The notes below the pieces were generated by a model, which was given only the letters and a program-made list of their open reading frames with translations, did not search any database and had not been told where the DNA came from. Position numbers and translations under genes: made by a program. 64,000 nucleotides of DNA, from positions 1-64,000 of the forward strand of contig CAVZEU010000005.1 of the NCBI GenBank assembly GCA_963774415.1, written 5' to 3'. This DNA comes from SZUA-36 sp963774415. GTDB lineage: Bacteria > Pseudomonadota > Gammaproteobacteria > Xanthomonadales > SZUA-36. Shown here piece after piece: positions 42,168 through 49,747 of this stretch (position 1 is its first letter; every line of letters starts with the position of its first letter).

Positions 42168-42480
42168 TGTAAATTCCTCCAGCTCTCAGAGCGATTTCCC
42201 GGCACGTCGCGGGAGTTCGGCGACCGTACCGGCATAAGTCCATACAGGCCCGCAGCACCTCAACGTCGCTGCGCGCCCGGCATTGGCAATTCAGGGTAGA
42301 AATATCTTTATCTTCGACACCTGTCCGCAAATCCGGACCTTCGGTTAACGTCACACCAGTGCAGTCCTGCAGAATGATCCAGAATGCCCTGGATGACGGA
42401 CCATTGGCTAACTTTGAAGCGTTGGACAAGAGCATATCAACACTCCGGCCACAGGGCAATCACTGCGCGGACAGGGACAC
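42168..42480. other. promoter region of the Mo/F420 operon (313 bp)
   Basis: Non-coding gap between the end of the HMGL-like gene and the Mo-subunit start. It should carry the operon promoter; a moderately AT-rich stretch lies near 42295-42315 (AAATATCTTTATC). A ribosome-binding GGAGGAAT-like sequence (coding strand) precedes the start at 42167. A GTCCG...CGGAC pair near 42325-42340 is the only symmetry that I noticed. No small gene is supported. Confidence 0.5.
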
Positions 42481-43695
42481 TCATGCCTGTTGTGCCTTTG
42501 CCGTTACGGTCTTGACCACGTCAAGGAACTCATCGTCGCTCAGCAGCCTCTGCGCCGCTGTTGCACGTTCCTTGACCTCGGCGAGGATCGCGCCATGATC
42601 ATCCGGTGACAGGTCCAGGCCCAGTTCCCTGGCCTTGATCTCGATACTGGAAAGGCCGCTCTTCTTGCCGAGCACGATCCTGCGTTCCGCGTTGACGATA
42701 TCGGCCGAATACGGTTCGATGGCTTCGGGTATATGGAACTGGTTCGCGACCGCCCCGCTTTCGCGCACGAACAGGTTTTCACCCACCACTGGTTTCCAGC
42801 CGTCGACCTCGTAGCCGCCGGCCCGCTTGACCACTCCTGATACCTGGCGGGCCTTGCCCAGGTCCAGTTCGGCCGGCACCTTGTAAAGGCATTCCAGCGC
42901 CAGCGCCACCTCGCAGATATCCGCGTTGCCGGCCCGCTCTCCCATGCCGTTGATCGAACCCTGAACCCAGCTCGCCCCCGCGCGCACCGCCGCGATCGCG
43001 GACGCCGTGGCCAGGCCGAAATCGTTGTGGCCGTGCCAGTGGATCGGCACATCGGGCCCGACGTGGCGGGCGATGTCACGGATCAGGTACTCGACGGCTT
43101 CCGGCGCGCAGGCGCCGATCGTGTCGACCACCGAAATTTCCTCGGCGCCGGCCTCGATCGCGGCCGAATAGACGTCCTTCAGGAAAGGAATGTCGGAACG
43201 GGTCGCGTCGACGGCGAAGAAGTTGACCCGCATATCATGGTCGCGGGCATGCCCGACGGCCTGGGACATACGCTGCATGACCTTTTGCCGGTCGAAACCA
43301 TAGGCTTTCATCTTGATCTCGCTGGTCGAAATCTCGATCAGCACGTTGCGGGTCCCGAGTTCGATGTGCGCGTCGATATCGCCAATCACGCAACGGGCAA
43401 AGCCCCAGATCTCGGATTTCAGCCCGGCATCGAGGATACGCCTGACCGCTTCGGTGTCCGCTTTCGACACGCGGGGAAAACCCGATTCGATGCGCCCGAC
43501 CCCGAGTTCGGACAACTGGCAGGCGATGTTGAATTTTTCCTCGGCGGTGAAGACCACGCCGATGGCCTGCTCGCCGTCACGCAGCGTCGTGTCGTAAAAC
43601 CGGACGGGCCTGGAGCGGTCGAAACCGTCCTGAACCTCGTCGCGGTCGTTCAAAGCGCTGATCCAGACTTTATCTTTCGGTACGGTGTTTCCCAT
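42481..43695 (-). CDS. HMGL-like acyltransferase/lyase (homocitrate/isopropylmalate synthase family)
   Basis: 404 residues from the ATG at 43695; the frame is open upstream but runs antisense-like through the previous gene. The TIM-barrel catalytic marks are FYDTTLRDGEQAIGVVF near 32-48 (metal Asp, catalytic Arg), VDTIGACAPEAV, and the metal-binding HWHGHNDFGLA near 223, followed by NGMGERAGN. The LeuA regulatory domain is missing, as in NifV-type and related catabolic enzymes. It may condense a 2-oxo acid with acetyl-CoA or split a hydroxy acid. Last gene of the operon beginning with the LLM-family oxidoreductase. Confidence 0.88.
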   Translation of the reverse strand: MGNTVPKDKVWISALNDRDEVQDGFDRSRPVRFYDTTLRDGEQAIGVVFTAEEKFNIACQLSELGVGRIESGFPRVSKADTEAVRRILDAGLKSEIWGFARCVIGDIDAHIELGTRNVLIEISTSEIKMKAYGFDRQKVMQRMSQAVGHARDHDMRVNFFAVDATRSDIPFLKDVYSAAIEAGAEEISVVDTIGACAPEAVEYLIRDIARHVGPDVPIHWHGHNDFGLATASAIAAVRAGASWVQGSINGMGERAGNADICEVALALECLYKVPAELDLGKARQVSGVVKRAGGYEVDGWKPVVGENLFVRESGAVANQFHIPEAIEPYSADIVNAERRIVLGKKSGLSSIEIKARELGLDLSPDDHGAILAEVKERATAAQRLLSDDEFLDVVKTVTAKAQQA

Positions 43696-43708
43696 GCTTA
43701 CCTCGTCG

Positions 43709-44593
43709 TCACTGCTCGACCGGGTTTTCCATGAACCAGTCGTAGATCTCCTCGGCGGTCGTAAACCAGACGTCCTCGTGTTTACGCATGTGGTCAAAGG
43801 CGGCCTCGAAGTGACCGATCCTGTGCGGAACACCGGTAATGTAAGGGTGCACGCTCATCGACAGGACCCGTGGCTGCTGCGCGCCCTCGGCGTAGAGGCG
43901 GTCGAACTGGGCCGTTACGCGGTCGTACCAGACGCGTGACTGGTGCTGTTGCACCACCATCATCGGCAGGTCGCTGAGTTCCATCGTGTAGGGCATCGCC
44001 ACCACCGGCGTCGAGGTCGTGCGCATCGCCACCGGTTGTTCGTCCATGGGCCAGTCGCAAACGAACTTGAAGCCTGCCTCGGCCAGGTAATCGAGGCTGT
44101 CGAGGGTTTCGTGCAACCCCGGGCCGAGCCAACCCTTGGGCGCGGTTCCGGTATAGTCCTGCAGCACCTTAAAGGCGGTGCGAATGAACTCGCGCTGGTT
44201 CTCAACCGTGTGCAGGGCCGCCTGCGTGGCGCCATGACCCATGAAGCCCCAGCCGGCCTCGAGCATTGCCCGCGCCACGGGTTCCCCGGCGCCCTGGCAA
44301 ACACTGGCGTTGATCGCCGCACTGGCCTTGATTCGCCGTGAAGAAAGCGCCTCCAGCAAGCGCCAGATTCCGACCCGCATGCCGTACTCGTGCCAGGACC
44401 AGTTCGGTATGTTGGGCACGGTGACGACACCGGCCGGCGCGGTCACGTATTCACGCGGTATCGGCTTGTCGATGTCCCACGCCTCCACGTTGACCACGGT
44501 GTAAACGGCCACCCGCGCGTTGCCGGGGAGCTTCCACGGCTTGCGCCTCGTGATCGCCGAGTAGTCGAATCGCTCTTCGGGCCGCATTGACAT
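43709..44593 (-). CDS. polysaccharide-deacetylase-family (PuuE-like) hydrolase
   Basis: 294 residues with the NodB-type barrel of the family that includes the cyclic-amide-opening PuuE allantoinase. Visible marks are VAVYTVVNVEAWDID near 29-43 (first metal region, where PuuE-like enzymes carry a modified motif), GWGFMGHGATQAAL near 118 (His ligands), and SMSVHPYITGVPHR near 246. No signal peptide, so a cytoplasmic hydrolase of C-N bonds in a small molecule fits better than a cell-wall deacetylase. It lies 6 bp after the M20-family gene and 13 bp before the HMGL-like gene. Confidence 0.85.
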   Translation of the reverse strand: MSMRPEERFDYSAITRRKPWKLPGNARVAVYTVVNVEAWDIDKPIPREYVTAPAGVVTVPNIPNWSWHEYGMRVGIWRLLEALSSRRIKASAAINASVCQGAGEPVARAMLEAGWGFMGHGATQAALHTVENQREFIRTAFKVLQDYTGTAPKGWLGPGLHETLDSLDYLAEAGFKFVCDWPMDEQPVAMRTTSTPVVAMPYTMELSDLPMMVVQQHQSRVWYDRVTAQFDRLYAEGAQQPRVLSMSVHPYITGVPHRIGHFEAAFDHMRKHEDVWFTTAEEIYDWFMENPVEQ

Positions 44594-44599
44594 GACTCC

Positions 44600-45871
44600 C
44601 TATTCGACGACCCCGCAAAGGGTCATCAACGTTTGTATATAGACCTTGACGATGTCCAGCATGTCCCCGATATGAACGTGTTCGCCCTGGTGCGTGGAGA
44701 AGCCGCCGCCCCCGCTACGGATGCGCCCGGCCGAACCGTAGTTGACCGTGGCGATGCCATAGCGGTTCATGTGCGCGGCGTCGCTGTACCAGGTCTCGGT
44801 GCCCATCCTGGGGGGCTCGCCCACCTGCTGTGTGTGCGCTCCGATGATGGTCTGCACCAGTTCGTGATCGTCCGGGATCGATGTGCCCGGCGCCGAAACG
44901 AAGATATCCACCTTGGTGCCTTCGAGTTGGGGGTTGTCCCTGACCGCCGCGTCGACCATTTCACGCACTTCGGCGTAGGCGTCTTTCGGAAATTCGTCCG
45001 GCAGCGTGCGCACGTCCATGTAGATCGTGCAACCGTCGGGCGTACGCGCGCCGCGCCAGGGCCAGCCGCCCTCGATAGCCGAGACGTTGACCGCCGGCCG
45101 GAAATCCCCCTGCCGGTGCCGCTCCTGGTATTCCGGTATCCATTCGTGAATGGCGTCGAGGATGACGCGGCTCTTGTTGATCGCATTCTTCTCCACCGAG
45201 GACCAGGCCGTGTGGATCAGGTGGCCCGGCACCGTGATCTTGACCCACGTGGTACCGCAATGCCGCGGTATCAGCATCATGTTGGTCGGCTCGCCGAGAA
45301 TACAGAAATCGGCCACGGCGCCATGGCTGATGGCGTACTTGGTGCCGACACCGTAGCCCTGGTAATCAGGACCTTCGAAATCGTTGACCGGCGCCTTTTC
45401 GATTTCACCGGCCACGCCGGCGATCACGACGTCGCCGCCCAGGCGGATTCCGGCCTTCTGGATGGACTCGACGGCGGTGACGTAGGTGGCCATGGCGCTC
45501 TTCATGTTGAACGTCCCCATGCCGTAAATCCACTCGTCGTCGATCAGCGTACCCTTGCATTCGTAGCCGATGCCGCGGTGCGCCTGTTCGGGGCCGAAGG
45601 AGGTGTCCAGGTGGCCGTTGAACATCAGCGACTTGCCGCCGCCCTGGCCCTGCAAGCGCCCGATCGCGTTGTAACGCCCATCGCCGATCGGTTGCAACAC
45701 GGGATCGAAGCCGATCCCCTGCAGCACTTCGTGCACGGCCCTCGCCATGTCGGCTTCATAGCCGGTCGGGCTCGGAATGTTGGTCAGGTCGATGACCAGT
45801 TGCACCAACCGGTCTCGGTCGATGGCGTCGATCGCTCTGGCCAGTAGATCAGGATCAATTTTGGTAGTCAT
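44600..45871 (-). CDS. M20-family amidohydrolase/deacylase with an altered metal motif
   Basis: 423 residues from the ATG at 45871; a longer open frame upstream is not protein-like. Family order is seen: NIPSPTGYEADMARAV, first metal motif FNGHLDTS near 83, then GMGTFNMKSAMATYV near 115, Glu-rich GVAGEIEKAPVN, LGEPT near 187, and the final His in GFSTHQGEHVHIGD. The usual G-x-G-x-x-D-M-K has Asn in place of the metal-bridging Asp, which should change or abolish the dinuclear centre. Otherwise an ArgE/DapE/carboxypeptidase-G2-like hydrolase of an N-acyl compound. It belongs to the LLM operon, between the FAH-family and PuuE-like genes. Confidence 0.85.
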   Translation of the reverse strand: MTTKIDPDLLARAIDAIDRDRLVQLVIDLTNIPSPTGYEADMARAVHEVLQGIGFDPVLQPIGDGRYNAIGRLQGQGGGKSLMFNGHLDTSFGPEQAHRGIGYECKGTLIDDEWIYGMGTFNMKSAMATYVTAVESIQKAGIRLGGDVVIAGVAGEIEKAPVNDFEGPDYQGYGVGTKYAISHGAVADFCILGEPTNMMLIPRHCGTTWVKITVPGHLIHTAWSSVEKNAINKSRVILDAIHEWIPEYQERHRQGDFRPAVNVSAIEGGWPWRGARTPDGCTIYMDVRTLPDEFPKDAYAEVREMVDAAVRDNPQLEGTKVDIFVSAPGTSIPDDHELVQTIIGAHTQQVGEPPRMGTETWYSDAAHMNRYGIATVNYGSAGRIRSGGGGFSTHQGEHVHIGDMLDIVKVYIQTLMTLCGVVE

Positions 45872-45936
45872 GTACAGGTTCCCCTGGTTCTGCGGGCGCC
45901 CGGCCGGGTCCACCGGCCTGCGGTCGGCCCCGCGTG

Positions 45937-46854
45937 TCACTCCTCGATGAACGTCGTCAGCGTGCCCAGCTTGTCGATGTGGGCATCGATGCGGTCGCCC
46001 GCTTGCAGATAGACGGGGTTGGCCATGCCGGCGATGACACCCGGCGGGCTGCCCGTGGTAATCAGGTCGCCCGGCTGCAGGGTCGTGTTCGACCACCACG
46101 CAACCAGGTCCGCAACCTTGTAGACCATGTTGGCCGTGCTGGAGTTCTGCCGCTCCTCGCCGTTCAGCGTCAGGACCATTTTCAGGTCGTTGGGATCACC
46201 CACCTCGTCCATCGTCACCAGGTGCGGGCCCAGCGGGCAGGAGCCGTCGAAGCTCTTGCCCAGCAGAATGACCTTGTTGGAGTGCTCGCGCGCCTGGATA
46301 TCTCGCGCCGACAAGTCGTTGAAGATAGTCAGCCCGGCGACGTAATCGAGGGCGTCTTCCTTGCTGACCCGGAAGGCCTCCTTGCCGATGATGATGCCGA
46401 CCTCGATCTCATAATCGAGCTGCTTGGTGAAGTGCGGCACTTTCACGGTGGCTCCGCTCGGAACGACCGACGAAGGCGCTTCGAGAAAGCCGGTAGGGTG
46501 TTCGAAATGGAACTCGCCCCAGTTATGTGACTGCCACTCCGGTTCGTTCCAGGTCGTCAGTTCGGACAGGTGATCGGAGAAATTACAGGACGTGTGCATG
46601 ATCTTGCCCGGTTTCGGCACCGGCGCCAGCAATTCGATATCGTCTGCATCGATCAGCCCGGCTTTGCCGGCCTGCGCCTCCTCGGCGAGCGACCGGGCCC
46701 GCCGCATGGCAGCGTCGCCCTGCTCCAGAAACTCGATCATCGTGGCAGGCAGTTCACCGCCGCTGGCTGCGTGCAGGTCGAGGTAAGCGTCACCAATCAC
46801 GGCGCCAATGGTGGCGGCACCGGTCGACTTGATTTTCAGACTTGCCAGTTTCAT
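45937..46854 (-). CDS. fumarylacetoacetate hydrolase family protein
   Basis: 305 residues of normal FAH-domain length. Metal ligand marks are LDYEIEVGIIIGKEA near 138 (E-x-E), FNDLSARDIQARE near 170 (Asp), and the C-terminal GDLITTGSPPGV near 268. Enzymes of this family cleave C-C bonds of acylpyruvates or isomerise/decarboxylate 2-hydroxymuconate-type products late in aromatic degradation. It follows the LLM-family gene by 16 bp in the same operon, and probably acts on a ring-cleavage product there. Confidence 0.92.
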   Translation of the reverse strand: MKLASLKIKSTGAATIGAVIGDAYLDLHAASGGELPATMIEFLEQGDAAMRRARSLAEEAQAGKAGLIDADDIELLAPVPKPGKIMHTSCNFSDHLSELTTWNEPEWQSHNWGEFHFEHPTGFLEAPSSVVPSGATVKVPHFTKQLDYEIEVGIIIGKEAFRVSKEDALDYVAGLTIFNDLSARDIQAREHSNKVILLGKSFDGSCPLGPHLVTMDEVGDPNDLKMVLTLNGEERQNSSTANMVYKVADLVAWWSNTTLQPGDLITTGSPPGVIAGMANPVYLQAGDRIDAHIDKLGTLTTFIEE

Positions 46855-46870
46855 AGCGTCTCCATTCGAT

Positions 46871-47965
46871 TCAGTCGAGGCCCGGACCCGATTTCAGGTT
46901 CGGCACCACGTGTTCGCCCATCAGGCGGATGCTTTCGAGATTGTCGGCCTCGGACGCACCGACCACTTCCAGCAGCGGCAGGTTGAGCCCCGCGTCGACG
47001 AGTTCCTGCGTGATCTCCAGGCAATCGTCGGGGTCGCCGGAGATCACGGTGAAGGCGCGCATCATCTCATCGGTTACCAGGTGCGTGACATTGTCGTCCG
47101 TGCCCTCGGCGATCGCCTTGCGGAACGGGTCCCAAGTCGAGTCAGGCAATCCCGACCCGGCCAGGATGACATCGTTCTTGATATTGCGGATCTTGTTGAC
47201 GATATAGGTTCCGGTATAGCTGCGCGTCGCGTCGCGCGCCTTGTCGCCGTCCTCCGAGCAGCAGCACAGGATGACGCCGCCGACCGGAAAGGCCGGATCC
47301 AGCGTGCGGCCGACAGAGGCCGCGCCCTTACACATGTTCTCGATCGCGTAACGGACAAAAGCCGGCGAAGTCAGTCCGGCCGTCAGCAGGCCGTCGCCCT
47401 CCTTGCCCGTCAGCCTTTGCATGTAGGGGCCGGTGGCGCCGATGTAAATCGGAATCTCCGTGCGCAACCCGTCGGCCGCCCGGTCATAGGCCGGCATCGT
47501 CGACTTGAACAGGTCGCCCTCGTAATTGAATTTTTCGCCTTTCCACACCCTGCGCATGATTTCCATGGACTCGCGGTGAACCGGCACCGGCTTCATCTTG
47601 CCAAGATCGTATTCAAGGTATTCCACGCCGACCTTGCCGACACCGATACCCATGATGAAGCGGCCGTTGGAGAGTTCGTCGATGGCTCCAGCCTCGGAAG
47701 CCTGGATCGTGGGGTGGCGCAGATACGGCGAGGTGATGCCCAGGCCGACCGGGATCCGCTCGGTCACCATCGCGACCGCTGCCAGTGTCGTAAAGCAGCC
47801 GCGCGACTCGAGGCCATACTGGCGGAACCAGTGATAGGCCTCGGCGATCCAGAAACCGCCGTTCATGTTCGAAGCCTCGGTTTGCCTGGCATACGCCTGC
47901 ATTGAGGACAGCGGTTCGTAGGACTTGAAAATGACGCCGACTTTCGGGCTGACGGATGTGCTCAT
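46871..47965 (-). CDS. LLM-class oxidoreductase, Mer/F420-dependent-like
   Basis: 364 residues with the bacterial-luciferase-like (beta/alpha)8 fold. Marks are GFWIAEAYHWFRQYGLES near 37-54, the LGITSPYLRHPTIQASEAG stretch near 75-93 that matches the G-x-T-N-P-Y-x-R-H-P motif typical of F420-dependent methylenetetrahydromethanopterin reductase relatives, FIMGIGVGKVGVEYL near 105, and IYIGATGPYMQRL near 175. FMN-dependent members share the fold, so cofactor choice is a prediction. The presence of cofD/cofE about 13 kb away supports F420. First gene of a five-gene operon, divergent from the second CoxM/S/L/G set. Confidence 0.88.
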   Translation of the reverse strand: MSTSVSPKVGVIFKSYEPLSSMQAYARQTEASNMNGGFWIAEAYHWFRQYGLESRGCFTTLAAVAMVTERIPVGLGITSPYLRHPTIQASEAGAIDELSNGRFIMGIGVGKVGVEYLEYDLGKMKPVPVHRESMEIMRRVWKGEKFNYEGDLFKSTMPAYDRAADGLRTEIPIYIGATGPYMQRLTGKEGDGLLTAGLTSPAFVRYAIENMCKGAASVGRTLDPAFPVGGVILCCCSEDGDKARDATRSYTGTYIVNKIRNIKNDVILAGSGLPDSTWDPFRKAIAEGTDDNVTHLVTDEMMRAFTVISGDPDDCLEITQELVDAGLNLPLLEVVGASEADNLESIRLMGEHVVPNLKSGPGLD

Positions 47966-48370
47966 GGCTAGCTCCTGTATGCGGTAGCAAATGACTGCCC
48001 GGCACCCGCCCCCGAGGCTCCGGCACCGGAATTTTATATGATACTAGATAGGCTCAACCGGAGGGTCTTGCCCCTAGGGGTCTGGCTTGTTGATTCTCAG
48101 TGCAGCGCGAATAAATTGGCCGTTTCGCGCCGCCGCCGGCGCCGCCCGCAGCGCAGCAGCCCCAGCCCTGGACGCCAACCCGGCGGCCGCCCTCAGGGCG
48201 CGTTGCGTTTTCCGAGACGGCAGAAGATAATAAGCAACCATGTGGAGCGGGCAGAGCAGGCGCACAACCTCTTTGCCGGCCACGGTTTCATGTACGGCGC
48301 GCCGCTCCAGCGGCGCGTGCGCGAACCGCACACAACTGAATACTGACCCGTTTGCGGATCATTACGGAGA
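47966..48370. other. divergent promoter region (405 bp)
   Basis: Gap between the divergent LLM and CoxM genes. An AT-rich TTTATATGATACTAGAT lies at about 48032-48048 and offers -10-like boxes. A perfect 9-bp hairpin, CGCGCCGCT-cc-AGCGGCGCG, lies at 48298-48317. The GC-rich middle (48100-48240) has an open frame on either strand but no protein-like sequence or ribosome binding site, so I call no gene. Confidence 0.5.
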
Positions 48371-49252
48371 ATGCCAGTGTCATTGACGAACGTTAAGGAA
48401 TACTTCACGCCGAGCGGCAAAGACGAGGTGCTCGACCTCCTCGAAACTTACGGTGACAGTGCCCTGATCGTTGCCGGCGGAAGTTTCGTGCATGGTCTGG
48501 ACGCACGCGATCTCCTGATCGGGATCGACGCGCTGATCGATATCAAGAATGTGGGGATCGATCAGGTCACGGAGACACCGGAAGGCTTGTCCATCGGCGC
48601 AATGGTAACGTTCACCGATCTCACGAAAACAAGTGAAATCAACGATGCAGCCGTTTTTGGTGCGATCCGGGACGCGCTGGAGTACCCGCCGCTGCAAATC
48701 AGGAACCTGGCGACGGTCGGCGGCAATATTGCATCGGCCTGTCCGTACTTCGACTTACCGACCGCGATCATGGCACTCGACGCCACCGTCCAGGCACAGG
48801 GCCCGGACGGGTCGAGAAACATCGGGCTGGAGTCCTTCTTCGAGGGCCTGTTCCAGAACTCGCTGGAATCCAACGAATTCGTCACCGGCGTCACCCTCCC
48901 GCAGTTGCCAGCGCGCTCGGCCAGTGCGTTCATCAAGCTCGAATCGAACGCCAATGACCTCGCCATCGTCAACGTCGCGGCGCGTGTCTCGATCGATGAC
49001 TCCGGTGTCTGCCAGGCTGCGCGGATCGTGATCGGCGGCGGCGGCGCTGAAACGCCGCTGCGTGTACAGGCCGCCGAGGCGCGCTTGCAGGGCCATGAAA
49101 TATCCGCTGAGTCGATACAACGGGCAGCCGCTGCGGTCGGTGAGGAACTGCAGCCGATGTCAGACCACAGGGCTTCGGCGGCGTACCGGCTGGCCATGGC
49201 GCGCACGCTGACACAACGCGCCCTGCACCGGGCCGTCGAAAGGTTGAATTAA
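48371..49252 (+). CDS. molybdenum-hydroxylase FAD subunit (CoxM type), second set
   Basis: 293 residues. FAD motifs are IVAGGSFVHGLDARD near 33-47 and TVGGNIASACPYFDLPTA near 115-132; the C-terminal CoxM domain includes RIVIGGGGAETPLR. Full family length with no sign of decay. First of a four-gene operon that repeats the M-S-L-G set found at 20-24 kb, but in forward orientation and with CoxG as a separate gene. The two FAD subunits are only distantly alike, so the two enzymes probably have separate substrates. Confidence 0.93.
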   Translation: MPVSLTNVKEYFTPSGKDEVLDLLETYGDSALIVAGGSFVHGLDARDLLIGIDALIDIKNVGIDQVTETPEGLSIGAMVTFTDLTKTSEINDAAVFGAIRDALEYPPLQIRNLATVGGNIASACPYFDLPTAIMALDATVQAQGPDGSRNIGLESFFEGLFQNSLESNEFVTGVTLPQLPARSASAFIKLESNANDLAIVNVAARVSIDDSGVCQAARIVIGGGGAETPLRVQAAEARLQGHEISAESIQRAAAAVGEELQPMSDHRASAAYRLAMARTLTQRALHRAVERLN

Positions 49253-49265
49253 AGGGAATACCGCC

Positions 49266-49724
49266 ATGAAAAAACTAGTCACCCTCGAAATCAACGGTGA
49301 ACCCACGGAGCTTTCCGTGGAGCCCAGTGAGAGCCTGTTGCAGGTTCTGCGCCGGCAGGCCGGCCTGACGGGCACGAAACGCGGTTGTGATTCCGGCGGC
49401 TGCGGCTGTTGTACCGTGCACCTGAACGGCAAGGCCGTCTACTCCTGCATGGTCTTCGCCAGTTCGCTCGAGAACAGCAAGGTTACGACCATAGAAGGCC
49501 TCTCTGCAGGCGCTGAACTCGATCCGCTGCAAACCGCGTTCATCGAAAAGGGTGCGGTACAATGCGGCTATTGCACCTGCGGCATCATCATGACGGCAAA
49601 AGAATTTCTGGCGCATGAAACTGACCCGGACGAAGAGCAGATAAGACACGCCATCGCAGGTAACCTGTGCCGCTGCACGGGTTACCACAAGATCGTAGAG
49701 GCCATCAAAACCGTTGGCTCCTGA
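49266..49724 (+). CDS. molybdenum-hydroxylase small subunit, 2 x [2Fe-2S] (CoxS type), second set
   Basis: 152 residues. First cluster CDSGGCGCCTVHL near 43-55, with a Gly-rich and Cys-rich variant of the plant-type ferredoxin motif; second cluster CGYCTCG near 100 and CRCTGY near 136. All eight expected cysteines are present plus two extra ones adjacent to the clusters. It lies 13 bp after the FAD-subunit gene and 23 bp before the large-subunit gene, in the fixed order of the family. Confidence 0.95.
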   Translation: MKKLVTLEINGEPTELSVEPSESLLQVLRRQAGLTGTKRGCDSGGCGCCTVHLNGKAVYSCMVFASSLENSKVTTIEGLSAGAELDPLQTAFIEKGAVQCGYCTCGIIMTAKEFLAHETDPDEEQIRHAIAGNLCRCTGYHKIVEAIKTVGS

Positions 49725-49747
49725 TACAAATCAAGGTGAGTGAGATT

